From: Pseudanabaena sp. FACHB-2040
Lineage (GTDB): Bacteria > Cyanobacteriota > Cyanobacteriia > Phormidesmidales > Phormidesmidaceae
DNA length: 64,000 nt
Direction of reading: 5' to 3'
Assembly: GCF_014696715.1 (NCBI RefSeq)
Contig: NZ_JACJQO010000017.1
Span: 62,001-126,000 of the forward strand
Shown: piece by piece, positions 53,264-62,032 of the stretch
Layout: each line of letters opens with the position of its first letter
Position numbering within the stretch: the stretch's first letter is position 1
Made by a program: the position numbers and the translations under genes
Notes under the pieces: generated by a model
Told to the model about the DNA's origin: nothing
Seen by the model: only the letters and a program-made list of their open reading frames with translations
The model's database searches: none

Positions 53264-53683
53264 ATGAAACTTGTTGCACGTGTTACTCGTAGTTTGGGTA
53301 TCGCTTTCCTGTCCGTCCTTCTGGTAGTCGGTAGCCTAATTTTGGCTGCAGCTCCCGCGTCGGCCACCAACTACGAAGTCAAGATGGGATCTGATTCAGG
53401 TCTGCTGATTTTCGAACCCGCTAACCTGTCTGTTAAGCCTGGCGACACCGTCACCTGGGTTAACAACAAAATGGCTCCTCACAACGTCATCTTTGATGAG
53501 GCCAGCATTCCTGGTGGAGAAAAGGCTGTAGCCACTAAGCTCTCCCACGACCAGCTCACCTTTGCACCTGGGGAGTCCTACTCCACCACTTTCTCTGATG
53601 ACCTGCCTGGTGGCACTTACACCTACTTCTGCGCCCCTCACCGTGGCGCTGGCATGGTCGGCAAAATCACCGTTGAAAAGTAG
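53264..53683 (+). CDS. petE: Plastocyanin
   Basis: Plastocyanin carries electrons from cytochrome f to photosystem I in the thylakoid lumen. The 139-residue precursor has a signal peptide of about 34 residues ([20 protein letters not shown], cut at ASA-TNY). The copper ligands are His in [14 protein letters not shown] and Cys, His and Met in [18 protein letters not shown]. Acidic and Asn residues near [11 protein letters not shown] are usual for cyanobacterial types. It ends with a strong terminator at 53736. AGAGG lies before ATG, and an extended -10 promoter lies upstream. Confidence 0.98.
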   Translation: MKLVARVTRSLGIAFLSVLLVVGSLILAAAPASATNYEVKMGSDSGLLIFEPANLSVKPGDTVTWVNNKMAPHNVIFDEASIPGGEKAVATKLSHDQLTFAPGESYSTTFSDDLPGGTYTYFCAPHRGAGMVGKITVEK

Positions 53684-53735
53684 GCTTGAGCTTAAGTAAC
53701 TCTTGAGCTTCTAGCAGCTTTTAAGCAACTCATAG

Positions 53736-53768
53736 AAAGGGCTTCCTCTGGAGGCCCTTTCTTGTTTT
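53736..53768 (+). terminator. Rho-independent terminator of petE
   Basis: AAAGGGC and GCCCTTT pair around TTCCTCTGGAG and are followed by CTTGTTTT. It lies about 50 bases after the petE stop. Confidence 0.85.
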
Positions 53769-53779
53769 ATGAGCACGTC

Positions 53780-54170
53780 TCTAACGGTTCCGTGGAAGCC
53801 TGCCACTGGCTTGTTCAGGGCGTCTAGGCTTGTTACCAGTGAAGATTCGGAGTGTTGGGTCGCGCTGCGCTTGACGCCAGCCTACAGGGCTATCTTCCGG
53901 CTCTCTGGTGCGATCGCATAGGTTGCCTCACGATAGGCGATGACGCACCGAAACCCAGCTCTGAGATGCGCTGGGCGGTTTTAGCCAAAATTGGTGTTGG
54001 GTTTGGCTTTGCTTAACCCAAGACTCCTCTCTAAAGCTGAGGGCTACTCCATTCAAGCCAACCCACTTAATCCTCTATTTAGGGGCGTTAGGAGCGGACT
54101 AGGATGAGCAGGTAGGCCGCTACCTACAGCTCAGCGAAGTGTTGTACTCGCCCGAAACGGCTGTATTTCT
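53780..54170. repeat. Intergenic region with decayed repeat fragments
   Basis: No gene is seen between petE and petA. The sequence contains fragments like GTTGGGTCGCGCTGCGCTTGA, CAGCCTACAG, and GTTGGGTTTGGCTTTGCTTAACCC, resembling the arms of the GTAGGTTGGGTT hairpin elements found at 33797 and 56760. They look like degraded or partial copies. Confidence 0.45.
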
Positions 54171-54180
54171 CAAAATTAAA

Positions 54181-54202
54181 GGGGCGCAGATACCTGCGCC
54201 CC
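54181..54202 (-). terminator. Terminator of the petC-petA operon
   Basis: GGGGCGCAG and CTGCGCCCC pair with a 4-nt loop. On the minus strand the stem is followed by TTTAATTTT, a clear U-rich tail, about 40 bases after the petA stop. Confidence 0.85.
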
Positions 54203-54242
54203 AACCACTTCACAAGAGAGATTAATAACAGCGGATAGCTTA

Positions 54243-55211
54243 CTAGAAGCTCATTTCGGCCGCCTGTACGCGCTCGACCTGCTTCTTCTTCAGCACCAGC
54301 ATGATTTGGGTCAGCATGGTCGCTGCTAGGAAGGCAATCAGGCCCTTGACCCGATTGGGGCTTTGCAGCACGATTTCAGCATCTATCTGACCAAAGCCGC
54401 CCACGTTGGGGTTGCTAGTCAGCGGAGCACCTGCAGCCACGACGTCGCCTTCAGAGACGACTAGCTCAGGCCCAGCCGGAATCGCCAGAGACACCGCTTC
54501 GCCGGACTCCGGCTGAATGGTCACCTGGTAGCCACCTGCGTCTTGAGCAGCCACCGCAGCGATAGTGCCCGCAACAGAGGAGTTGTAAGCCGTGTTGTTG
54601 CTGGATTGACCGGTCGGATAGACCTGCCCCCGACCCCGGTTGCCGCCTACATGGATTTGGTATTTGCCAAAGTAGACGTTCTTGTCTTCGTTGGGATTGG
54701 GAGAGAGCACCGGGAAAACGATCTCCTGATACTGCTCACCTGGCAAAGGACCCACCAGCAAGATGTTGTCTTGGGTATCGCTGTAGGGCAAGAAGTAGGT
54801 GCTGCCCACTTCTTCCTTCAGCTCCTCAGGAATCCGATCTGGGGGAGCCAGCTTGAACCCTTCAGGCAGGACGACCACTGCACCCACGTTCAGCCCGCCT
54901 TTGCTGCCGTCACCTAAAACCTGCTGAGTATTGAGGTCGTAGGGAATTTTAACGGCCAGCTTAAAAACAGTGTCGGGTAGAACCGCCATTGGCGCTTCTA
55001 CCTGAGTCGGCTTTTGGGCCAAATGGCAGTTAGCACAGACAATCCGGCCAGTCGCCTCGCGGGGAGATTCGTAGTTTTCCTGCGCCCAAAAGGGATAGGC
55101 CGAAGCGGGTTGGGCATCGGCCAACAGCCCGGTGATGAAGAGAATTGCGGTTGCGATCGCAATCGCCGCAGGCTTAATAAACCGCCGTAGAGATAAAAAT
55201 CGTCCTTTCAT
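54243..55211 (-). CDS. petA: Cytochrome f precursor
   Basis: Cytochrome f is the c-type heme subunit of the cytochrome b6f complex and passes electrons to plastocyanin. ATG 55211 ([20 protein letters not shown]) is preferred over a GTG thirteen codons upstream because it gives a normal signal peptide. The mature protein starts at YPFWAQ, whose Tyr N-terminus is an axial heme ligand. The heme site is [12 protein letters not shown]. The lumenal body follows ([33 protein letters not shown]), then a C-terminal membrane anchor [20 protein letters not shown]. The product is 322 residues. It lies 75 bp after petC, the usual petC-petA order. Confidence 0.97.
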   Translation of the reverse strand: MKGRFLSLRRFIKPAAIAIATAILFITGLLADAQPASAYPFWAQENYESPREATGRIVCANCHLAQKPTQVEAPMAVLPDTVFKLAVKIPYDLNTQQVLGDGSKGGLNVGAVVVLPEGFKLAPPDRIPEELKEEVGSTYFLPYSDTQDNILLVGPLPGEQYQEIVFPVLSPNPNEDKNVYFGKYQIHVGGNRGRGQVYPTGQSSNNTAYNSSVAGTIAAVAAQDAGGYQVTIQPESGEAVSLAIPAGPELVVSEGDVVAAGAPLTSNPNVGGFGQIDAEIVLQSPNRVKGLIAFLAATMLTQIMLVLKKKQVERVQAAEMSF

Positions 55212-55286
55212 TCGCTTAAACGCCAATTGTTTTGTCAATCTCAAGCACACGCTTACGTGCCAAGGAGGGAGAGCCGCAGCTGCGAG

Positions 55287-55829
55287 CTAGCTCCACCAGG
55301 GCGACTCGTCAGTCCGGAAATCGGTCTCGGTCCAGGGAGAGAGCACCACTTTGTCGGCTTCACTGACATCAGCATGAGCCAGGGCCAAAGACAGCGGTGC
55401 CGGTCCACGCACGACCTTACCAGTAGCGTCATACTGAGAGCCGTGGCAAGGGCACATGAACTTGTTCTCAGCAGCATTCCAGGGCACTACACAGCCAAGG
55501 TGTGTACAGACAGAGTTAATGCCGTAGTTTTCCAGACTGCCGTCGGTCTTGACCACCAGATAGGTAGGGTCGCCCTTTAACCCCTGCACCAGCACCCGGT
55601 CGCCAGGGTTATGGGATTGCACAAATTGGCTAGCAACAACGTCGTTACCCAGTTCGTTCTTGGCTGTTACGCCGCCGCCAGCCCCACCGCTAGAAGGGGG
55701 GATGAAATAACGAACGACCGGATAAAGCATTCCCGCAATCGTGCCAGTCGCTGCGCCCAAGGTCAGCAGGTTCATAAACTGGCGTCGTCCCAGATTGGGG
55801 ACATCAGAGGTTCCAGAAGCTTGAGTCAT
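55287..55829 (-). CDS. petC: Cytochrome b6f Rieske iron-sulfur protein
   Basis: The Rieske subunit takes electrons from plastoquinol and gives them to cytochrome f. The 180-residue protein has one N-terminal membrane anchor after RRQ ([20 protein letters not shown], about residues 18-37), a flexible glycine-rich hinge ([10 protein letters not shown]) and the [2Fe-2S] cluster boxes CTHLGC (about 108-113) and CPCHGS (about 126-131). The end, [14 protein letters not shown]...[14 protein letters not shown], is typical. Tat-like RRQF precedes the anchor. It is first in the operon with petA. Confidence 0.97.
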   Translation of the reverse strand: MTQASGTSDVPNLGRRQFMNLLTLGAATGTIAGMLYPVVRYFIPPSSGGAGGGVTAKNELGNDVVASQFVQSHNPGDRVLVQGLKGDPTYLVVKTDGSLENYGINSVCTHLGCVVPWNAAENKFMCPCHGSQYDATGKVVRGPAPLSLALAHADVSEADKVVLSPWTETDFRTDESPWWS

Positions 55830-56417
55830 GATCCAGGCTGTTATATCCGTTCAAACGTAATGGAATTTAAGCTGAGCCCCCACGCAAGTGAGCGGCTTAT
55901 CAAACTGGCGACTGGCGGCTTCCCCTACTGCTAGGGGGAGAGCGAGAAGACATGCTTCAAGCCACTAACAACCGCTGAATTGTCACAGAAGTTTGCAGTT
56001 TTTCTGAAGAGTATTATCGCACTTTGGCGTTCCCGATGAAACCTGAGAGCTGCAAGGAAATCGGTCAGCCGCTTCAGAAAAATTTTTTATATTTGTAGAA
56101 TAAACCCTGTTTAAACCGATAAATCTGCATCTACCAGCGCTTTCTCCGCCCAGGCAGAGGCTGGTTCTGACAGAAACCGCCGCAGCACCCTTTATGCTGG
56201 CATTTGGGGTTTGCTCCAGTCAGCTTGGCTGTTTTTTCAAGATGGGAAAGCAATGAAGATTTGTAAAGCAGGCCCTATGTTCCCCTGAAAATGCAGTCGC
56301 CTAGTGCACGCAGCAAACTCTATAGCAATTTTCAGCACAACATGCTTTATAACGGCACACCTCGCGACGACAAAGATCGGCTGCTAAAAACCGTCGCGTA
56401 CTCTAGGAGATAGGAAC
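55830..56417. other. Divergent intergenic region before petC and the DUF3067 gene
   Basis: The left part must hold the petC promoter; an AT-rich block lies at about 56081-56105 (AATTTTTTATATTTG). Near the right end CGCGACG (56363-56369) and CGTCGCG are inverted, about 30 bp apart. There is also a 24-codon frame from ATG 56342 to TAG 56413 (MLYNGTPRDDKDRLLKTVAY), ending four bases before the DUF3067 ATG. That frame may be a leader peptide. No RNA gene was recognised. Confidence 0.4.
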
Positions 56418-56735
56418 ATGACAGGGCAAGAGCTGCAGGCACTCTTAATCTCCAAGTGGGGATATTCCTACGATCTTCAGATGCGCCGCACCCAGGGCAA
56501 AATTTTTCTCCAGGTCATGTGGCGCTACCAGGAGCAAGCCTCCTTTCCACTGAGCGAAGCCGAATATTTGGCACATCTAGATCAGGTCGCCAGCTATCTC
56601 ACAGCCTGGAACCAGACTGATTATCTAGAAACCTGGATTGAACAGACTCGAGAGAAGCCGCGCTTAGGCAAAGCCGTCAACATTCCCCTCGACCTAGGCC
56701 AGCGCGCCTCAGAGTGGTTGGCCGACGAGTTTTAG
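56418..56735 (+). CDS. DUF3067 family protein
   Basis: The 105-residue soluble protein matches DUF3067, found in cyanobacteria and plastids: LQALLISKWGYSYDLQMRRT (about 6-25), GKIFLQVMWRYQEQASFPLS, EYLAHLDQVASYLTAWNQTD and the RLGKAVNIPLDLGQRASEW end. The function is unknown. An AGGAG site stands eight to ten bases before ATG. It is preceded by a short upstream frame and followed by a hairpin repeat at 56760. Confidence 0.88.
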   Translation: MTGQELQALLISKWGYSYDLQMRRTQGKIFLQVMWRYQEQASFPLSEAEYLAHLDQVASYLTAWNQTDYLETWIEQTREKPRLGKAVNIPLDLGQRASEWLADEF

Positions 56736-56759
56736 CCGTACCCGCATGTCTAGCTTTTT

Positions 56760-56840
56760 GTAGGTTGGGTTAAGCGAAGCGAACCCAACGTCTTCGAGTT
56801 TTTAGCTTATTGGGCTTCGCTTTGCTCAACCCCAACCTAC
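56760..56840. repeat. MITE-like hairpin repeat (GTAGGTTGGGTT type)
   Basis: GTAGGTTGGGTTAAGCGAAG and its near complement ending CAACCCCAACCTAC make a long imperfect inverted repeat with a short AT-rich loop. This is a well-known type of cyanobacterial and plant-type genomic hairpin repeat. The whole gap between the DUF3067 and VOC genes consists of it. Confidence 0.8.
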
Positions 56841-56856
56841 GAGGGCTAGCCGCCAA

Positions 56857-57246
56857 CTAAGCCTCGTATAGCTCTAATGGCAAATCATCGGGGTCTTTGA
56901 AGAAAGTAAAGCGCTTGCCTGTTAGTTCATCCAATCGGATTGGTTCAGTCTCGATGCCCTTGGCCGTTAATTCTGTCACTGCCTCTGCCAAATCTGCCAC
57001 CACAAAAGACAAATGCCGCAGCCCACAGGCCTCGGGCCGCGAGGGGCGAGATGGCGGCTCAGGAAACGAAAATAGCTCGATTTGACTGCCGTCTGGCAGA
57101 CGCAGATCGAGCTTATAAGATTGACGCGCTGCCCTGTAAGTCTCAGCAACCACCTGCAAGCCTAGCTGCTCCACATAAAACCGCTTAGAGGCTTCATAGT
57201 CAGAGCAGATAATGGCCACATGATGAAGGCCCTTAGCCAGGGGCAT
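56857..57246 (-). CDS. VOC superfamily protein (glyoxalase I / YaeR-like)
   Basis: The 129-residue protein has one glyoxalase/bleomycin-resistance (VOC) domain: GLHHVAIICSDYEASKRFYV (about residues 5-24), then EQLGLQVVAE, LDLRLPDGSQIELFSFPEPP, GLRHLSFVVADLAEAVTELT and KRFTFFKDPDDLPLELYEA. Metal-ligand-type residues are His8 or His9, Glu57 (IELF), His (GLRHLSF) and Glu (LELYEA). It resembles YaeR-type proteins more than true glyoxalase I. The substrate is unknown. It is divergent from the glycosyltransferase gene. Confidence 0.88.
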   Translation of the reverse strand: MPLAKGLHHVAIICSDYEASKRFYVEQLGLQVVAETYRAARQSYKLDLRLPDGSQIELFSFPEPPSRPSRPEACGLRHLSFVVADLAEAVTELTAKGIETEPIRLDELTGKRFTFFKDPDDLPLELYEA

Positions 57247-57302
57247 ACGCGTTTTCCTCTGTAATAATCAGTCTGAACAGTCGTGCTGTTTTCAGGTTCT
57301 CT

Positions 57303-59840
57303 GTGGCGACAAATTCTTCTGTGGGGCCAACTGCCCCAATATCCAAACCCACTCCTAAGCTAGCTGATGATGGGCGAGATCTGGCTATTTTGGGATGTGT
57401 CTGGCTAGCTGCAACCTTTGTAGATGGGCTTTGGCTATGGCTAGATCAGGCCCCCCCTGCCTGGGATCAGGGCGAGCATCTAACCCGCGCTCTGAACCAT
57501 TGGGAACTATTTCAGACCCCAGCGTTTACTGAGGAATCTTGGTGGCAGGCGCTGTGGCAGCTCTCGCCGACTTACCGGGCTCCCTTTGTCTACTTAATGA
57601 CGGTGCCGCTTTTCCAGGTTCTAGGACGAGGGTTTGACCAGGCGGTGCTGGTCAACAGCGTATTTAACGGGCTGCTGCTACTGTTGACTTACTCCCTGGG
57701 GCGGCGGGTTTTTGACCGACAGACAGGATTGTGGGCAGCAGCCGTCTGTGCGCTGGTGCCCGTCTTGCTGCTGCTGCGAGTCGATTATCTGCTCGACTAC
57801 GGCCTGATTGTGTGTGTGCTGGCCGGCTTTCTCTGCCTCACGGCTTGGCGCACTGCTGGAGCAGCCGGGCGCTGGGGCTGGGCACTGGGTTTTGGGGTGA
57901 GCTTTGGCCTGACCCTTTTGACCAAGCCCACCGGGATCTTGTTTTTACTGTTGCCAATGGGGTGGATAGCGGTTGAGTCTTTGCTGAAACGGCGCTGGCA
58001 CCTTTGGCTGCAGTGGGGCCTCGCCGCTGTGGTTGCCGTAGCTATCTTTTGGCCCTGGTTTCAGACCAACTGGATCACCATTCTCTCTACTAGCGGTAAG
58101 TCAAACGCTGGCTGGATTGCAGCCGAACTCGACCTAGAAAGTCGTTGGTCTGTTTGGACCTACTACCTGCGAATGTTGCCCCGGATGATCACACCAGCCC
58201 TTCTCTGGGCAGGCGTGGGCAGTTGGATCCTGGGGCTAGTCGCCTGGAAGACTGGCCTGATCAAGCCTGCTGTTAACTGGGATCGCCCTCACCCAAATCA
58301 AAAGAAGCAGTGGCTTTGGCTGTTGAGCTATGTCGTGGGCACCTACGTGCTGCTGTCTCTTCTGCAGAACAAAGATCCGCGCCATATCGTGCCCTACGTG
58401 CCGATAGTCGTGATCTTGCTGGTGCGAGGGCTAACGGCCTGGTCAGGGCGAGGGTGGGCCTGGCTCAAGCTGGGTTTGGTCAGTGTTATTGCGGTTTTTG
58501 CCGCTGGCACGCTCTTTCCCATCGGCTCCCTGCCCCAGGCCCAGTTAGCAAAATATCCCTACCAGGGACCAGTTTGGCCCCACTCGCAGTTGATTGAGAC
58601 GGTTTTAACGACAGAGCCCTATCTGCGTTCGACCATTGGCGTTTTGCCCAATATCGCTGAACTCAACCCCATGAATGTGGACTTCTATGGGGCTTTGAGA
58701 GACCTGCGGGTGTTTGGCCGGGAAGTTGGTTTTAGCCCAGAGTACGCGCCGCTGGATGCGCGATCGCTCACCTGGGTTTTGACCAAGGCTGGGGACCAGG
58801 GGCCGCAAAACAGTGGCAATGAGGCCAAAGTCGATCTTCAAGCCCAGGTCGAGCAAAGCTCCGATTACCAGGCGGTGCGAACCTGGCCTCTGCCAGACAA
58901 TACGGAGATGACCCTGTACCATCGAGAGCCTGCCCCTGTAGAGGTCACTCCCCTAGCTCAGCCTCAGAACCGGGTTAGCCTGACTGGGGTCACTGCTCCT
59001 GCCACCGCTACCGTTAATAGCACAGTGCCCGTGTCTTACACGCTGCAGGGGCCGTGGGACGAGCTGGCCGAAGGGTTGCTGATCCTGACATGGCAAGCCG
59101 AGTCAGCCAGTCCGGGATCGCAGCCAGCTATACAGTGGATCCACGACCACGGCATTGGCCTAGGCAATTTGGATACTGGCCCAGAGTCACCTGCCAACGC
59201 TGGATTTACCGTTGTAGAGCGCTTAGGTATGGTCGTTCCAGCCGACATCCAACCGGGCCGATACCGACTGGTCGCTGAGTATGTTAATCGCCAAACGGGG
59301 GCGTCTTACCCCTTGCCGATCGCAGATGCTGCGATCGCAATCACCTCTGGAGAGAGCACTGTCTCCGGCCCAGAACCGGATCTGGTTAGCCAGCTCTATG
59401 GGCTGAGCCAAGGCCTGGCAGAGGGCAGTTTGGATCCTATTTTTAATACCGTAGGCCGCATTAATCAATATGACCCGCTGCAGGATTACTTGAAGCAGGC
59501 TGAGCAAGCCATGGGGTATCGCCTTGAGACGGCACCGGCCCGGCTAGAGTGGCTATATACCCGAGTCATGGCCCAGGTGCTGCAGCAGAAAGCAGAGAGT
59601 GCGATCGCAACCCTCACTCAGATCACGACCCTCGCCCCTACCAACCCCTATCACTGGCTCTACCTGGGCTTTGTTCACCTCTATCGCTGGCAGCCCCATG
59701 CCGCTGATCGGGCTCTCAACCAGGCCGCCACGCTGGCCCCTGACCTGCCAGAGCTGAAGGTTCTACAGGCAGTAGCCGCCCTGCAGCGGCTCAACTTGCT
59801 CCGAGCCTGGCAGCTGGTTCAGGCTAGCGGACTCTTGTGA
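57303..59840 (+). CDS. GT39/PMT-like membrane glycosyltransferase with C-terminal TPR region
   Basis: The 845-residue protein has about ten membrane segments in its first 420 residues. A GT-C-type acidic motif lies in the first outer loop (PPAWDQGEHLTRALNHWELF, about residues 49-68), and FDQAVLVNSVFNGLLLLLTY and LLTKPTGILFLLLPM are like the PMT_2/ArnT family, which moves sugars from polyprenyl-phosphate carriers. Residues about 430-690 form a soluble part with a beta-rich domain. The last 130 residues contain TPR-like helices (NPYHWLYLGFVHLYRWQPHA, ALNQAATLAPDLPELKVLQA). The start is GTG 57303. It is divergent from the VOC gene; the acceptor is unknown. Confidence 0.85.
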   Translation: MATNSSVGPTAPISKPTPKLADDGRDLAILGCVWLAATFVDGLWLWLDQAPPAWDQGEHLTRALNHWELFQTPAFTEESWWQALWQLSPTYRAPFVYLMTVPLFQVLGRGFDQAVLVNSVFNGLLLLLTYSLGRRVFDRQTGLWAAAVCALVPVLLLLRVDYLLDYGLIVCVLAGFLCLTAWRTAGAAGRWGWALGFGVSFGLTLLTKPTGILFLLLPMGWIAVESLLKRRWHLWLQWGLAAVVAVAIFWPWFQTNWITILSTSGKSNAGWIAAELDLESRWSVWTYYLRMLPRMITPALLWAGVGSWILGLVAWKTGLIKPAVNWDRPHPNQKKQWLWLLSYVVGTYVLLSLLQNKDPRHIVPYVPIVVILLVRGLTAWSGRGWAWLKLGLVSVIAVFAAGTLFPIGSLPQAQLAKYPYQGPVWPHSQLIETVLTTEPYLRSTIGVLPNIAELNPMNVDFYGALRDLRVFGREVGFSPEYAPLDARSLTWVLTKAGDQGPQNSGNEAKVDLQAQVEQSSDYQAVRTWPLPDNTEMTLYHREPAPVEVTPLAQPQNRVSLTGVTAPATATVNSTVPVSYTLQGPWDELAEGLLILTWQAESASPGSQPAIQWIHDHGIGLGNLDTGPESPANAGFTVVERLGMVVPADIQPGRYRLVAEYVNRQTGASYPLPIADAAIAITSGESTVSGPEPDLVSQLYGLSQGLAEGSLDPIFNTVGRINQYDPLQDYLKQAEQAMGYRLETAPARLEWLYTRVMAQVLQQKAESAIATLTQITTLAPTNPYHWLYLGFVHLYRWQPHAADRALNQAATLAPDLPELKVLQAVAALQRLNLLRAWQLVQASGLL

Positions 59841-60189
59841 GCAGCCGCGAGTTGGATTGGCCTAATCGCCAAAAGTTAAGCCTTTCTCTAATTTTTAGGT
59901 CTATGATCGGATTGATATATCATTTTTTTAAATAACAAACATTTCATTTTGTATCTAAATGCCGCAGACAGGGGTGCGTTGGTGAGCATTTGCCAACATT
60001 TGCTGAACGTCTGGGGCTGGTTTTAATCCTTGCTGCTGCTCACAACATTTCGCTCATCGAGCTGCATCAGCTCTTATTTTTTCCGTAGTTCTTCTGTTTC
60101 TTTACCCCCTAGAGATGGGAAAAATGCTCAGAAGAATTCCAAATTGGAATGCTAGGATTTCCTAGGTGAACACGCTTTGAGGGCCCGCT
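59841..60189. other. Intergenic region before prs
   Basis: About 350 bp with an AT-rich stretch (59915-59960) that may hold a promoter. No coding frame, RNA gene or strong repeat was seen. GGGCCCGC precedes the GTG start of prs. Confidence 0.5.
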
Positions 60190-61182
60190 GTGATTCGCTC
60201 TGCCACGCTGCCGCTTCAGACACCGCTTCCGTCTCTGGGTGACAACAACCGGCTTAAACTGTTTTCGGGATCGGCCAACGTAGAGTTGGCTAGAGAGGTT
60301 GCCCGGTATTTGGGAATTGACCTAGGCCCGATGGTTCGCAAACGCTTCGCTGATGGCGAAGTCTATATCCAGATCCAGGAATCGATTCGAGGCTGCGATG
60401 TTTATCTGATTCAGCCAACCTGCTATCCGGTGAACGATCACCTGATGGAGCTGCTGATTATGATTGACGCCTGCCGTCGTGCTTCGGCCCGTCAGATCAC
60501 CGCTGTTATTCCCTACTACGGCTACGCTCGGGCAGACCGCAAAACAGCAGGCAGAGAGTCGATCACCGCCAAGCTAGTAGCCAACCTGATGACCAAAGCC
60601 GGGGCCAATCGCGTTCTGGCCATGGATCTGCACTCTGCTCAGATTCAGGGCTACTTCGACATTCCCTGTGACCACGTCTACGGTTCCCCCGTCGTAATCG
60701 ACTACATCGCCAGCAAGAAGCTGTCAGACATTGTGGTGGTTTCCCCCGACGTTGGGGGGGTGGCCCGCGCCCGCGCCTTTGCCAAGAAGCTCGATGATGC
60801 CCCTCTAGCAATTATTGACAAGCGTCGTCAAGCCCACAACGTCGCTGAAGTCATGAACGTAATCGGCGATGTCGCAGGCAAGACAGCCGTGCTGGTCGAT
60901 GACATGATCGATACGGCTGGCACCATCTGCGAGGGGGCCCGTATCCTCAAGCAGGAAGGCGCTCGCCAGGTCTACGCCTGCGCCACCCACGCTGTGTTCT
61001 CACCGCCAGCTGTGGAGCGGCTCTCCAGTGGTCTGTTTGAAGAAGTGATCATCACCAACACCATTCCAATGATGGATACGCGGCGCTTTCCTCAGCTGCG
61101 GGTGCTCTCAGTCGCTAACCTGCTAGGCGAAACCATCTGGCGCATTCACGAAGAAAGCTCCGTCAGCATCATGTTCCGCTAA
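60190..61182 (+). CDS. prs: Ribose-phosphate pyrophosphokinase
   Basis: Prs makes PRPP from ribose 5-phosphate and ATP (EC 2.7.6.1) for nucleotides, histidine and tryptophan. The 330-residue protein shows LKLFSGSANVELAREVARYL, KRFADGEVYIQIQESIRGCD, the flexible-loop and catalytic region DACRRASARQITAVIPYYGY then ARADRKTAGRESI, MDLHSAQIQGYFDIPCDHVY, DKRRQAHNVAEVMNVIGDV and the PRPP loop VLVDDMIDTAGTICEGA. The start is GTG 60190, with about twelve residues before the usual Prs start. A 36-bp palindrome follows the stop. Confidence 0.97.
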   Translation: MIRSATLPLQTPLPSLGDNNRLKLFSGSANVELAREVARYLGIDLGPMVRKRFADGEVYIQIQESIRGCDVYLIQPTCYPVNDHLMELLIMIDACRRASARQITAVIPYYGYARADRKTAGRESITAKLVANLMTKAGANRVLAMDLHSAQIQGYFDIPCDHVYGSPVVIDYIASKKLSDIVVVSPDVGGVARARAFAKKLDDAPLAIIDKRRQAHNVAEVMNVIGDVAGKTAVLVDDMIDTAGTICEGARILKQEGARQVYACATHAVFSPPAVERLSSGLFEEVIITNTIPMMDTRRFPQLRVLSVANLLGETIWRIHEESSVSIMFR

Positions 61183-61217
61183 TTTCGCTTTCTAGCACTA
61201 GCACAATTTGTATATTC

Positions 61218-61253
61218 AGCAGTAGAGCCGCGATTAATCGCGGCTCTACTGCT
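61218..61253. terminator. Perfect 36-bp palindrome, bidirectional terminator
   Basis: AGCAGTAGAGCCGCGATT is followed at once by its exact reverse complement. It lies between the convergent prs gene and DUF3531 gene, and its right end includes the first two bases of the DUF3531 stop codon. As RNA it forms an 18-bp stem with little loop on both strands, followed by short AT-rich flanks. Confidence 0.75.
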
Positions 61254-61704
61254 AACTGTCCTCACTCTCAAACTCAGGCCGACCGCTATTAGGAACAGGC
61301 CAGTCCGAGTTTTCACCCCCAATCACCAACCGTTTCAGGGCGAAAAAATCCCGATTGAACTGAGTGAAGGCATTGATTAGCACATCGACTGCGATCGCAT
61401 CACTCGTGCCCATATCAACCCAGCACCGAGCCCAGGTGCCCTCATACTCTACGTCGCCTATGTTATGCATAAGCGACAGCAGGCTATCGCCCGCCAGAGT
61501 ATTGTCATAATCCATGTAGCTGATCTCGAGGCCCGTTTCTTGAACCTGTAGGTTCTCGGCATTAAAGCCGCCCAGCTTACCCAGGAAAAACCAGGAGTCA
61601 AAGATCTCTTCAATGTATTGCCGCTCCATTAGCGAGGGAGTGGTTTCAAACTCCAGCCAAAGCCAAAGATTGAAAAAATTGCATTCCCTAAATTCAACCT
61701 GCAT
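61252..61704 (-). CDS. DUF3531 family protein
   Basis: The 150-residue protein matches DUF3531, shared by cyanobacteria and plastids: QVEFRECNFFNLWLWLEFET (about residues 2-21), MERQYIEEIFDSWFFLGKLG then GFNAENLQVQE, ARCWVDMGTSDAIAVDVLIN and FTQFNRDFFALKRLVIGGEN. It is soluble, with no signal peptide. The function is unknown; plant relatives are chloroplast proteins. The TAG stop overlaps a palindrome shared with prs. Confidence 0.88.
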   Translation of the reverse strand: MQVEFRECNFFNLWLWLEFETTPSLMERQYIEEIFDSWFFLGKLGGFNAENLQVQETGLEISYMDYDNTLAGDSLLSLMHNIGDVEYEGTWARCWVDMGTSDAIAVDVLINAFTQFNRDFFALKRLVIGGENSDWPVPNSGRPEFESEDS

Positions 61705-62032
61705 AACTCACCCTAGTAGAGCCAGATAAACCTTATCCCAATTTGACGCGAACCTGCGCTAAATCAGGTCAAAAGGCGGAAGCGCAGAGATCTGCACCCA
61801 GCCGAAGCAGAAGTAGGCATTAGCGCTCTTTATGAAGGGAGCTCATACCAATTCCAGAAAAAAGCGCTGCAGATAGGGGGTGAGAGAGTGGATGGGTGGA
61901 TGAGTAGCGGCTGTTTAGAGAATTGGTATTAAAGGCTTGAGAACCGCTCTCTACTGTGATCCCCCCAACCTCCCATAGGAGATTGAGGGGTCGGCAGTTT
62001 GTCAGCTCTTTTAATTTTAGAAGGGTTGGGGA
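61705..62032. repeat. Intergenic region with an ATACCAATTC inverted repeat
   Basis: ATACCAATTC (61845-61854) and GAATTGGTAT (61920-61929) are exactly inverted 65 bp apart. Pairs of this 10-mer are a familiar cyanobacterial intergenic repeat. Between them lies GGGTGAGAGAGTGGATGGGT, a G-rich track. A GGAGATTGAGGGG stretch follows at about 61978. No gene was found. Confidence 0.55.
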
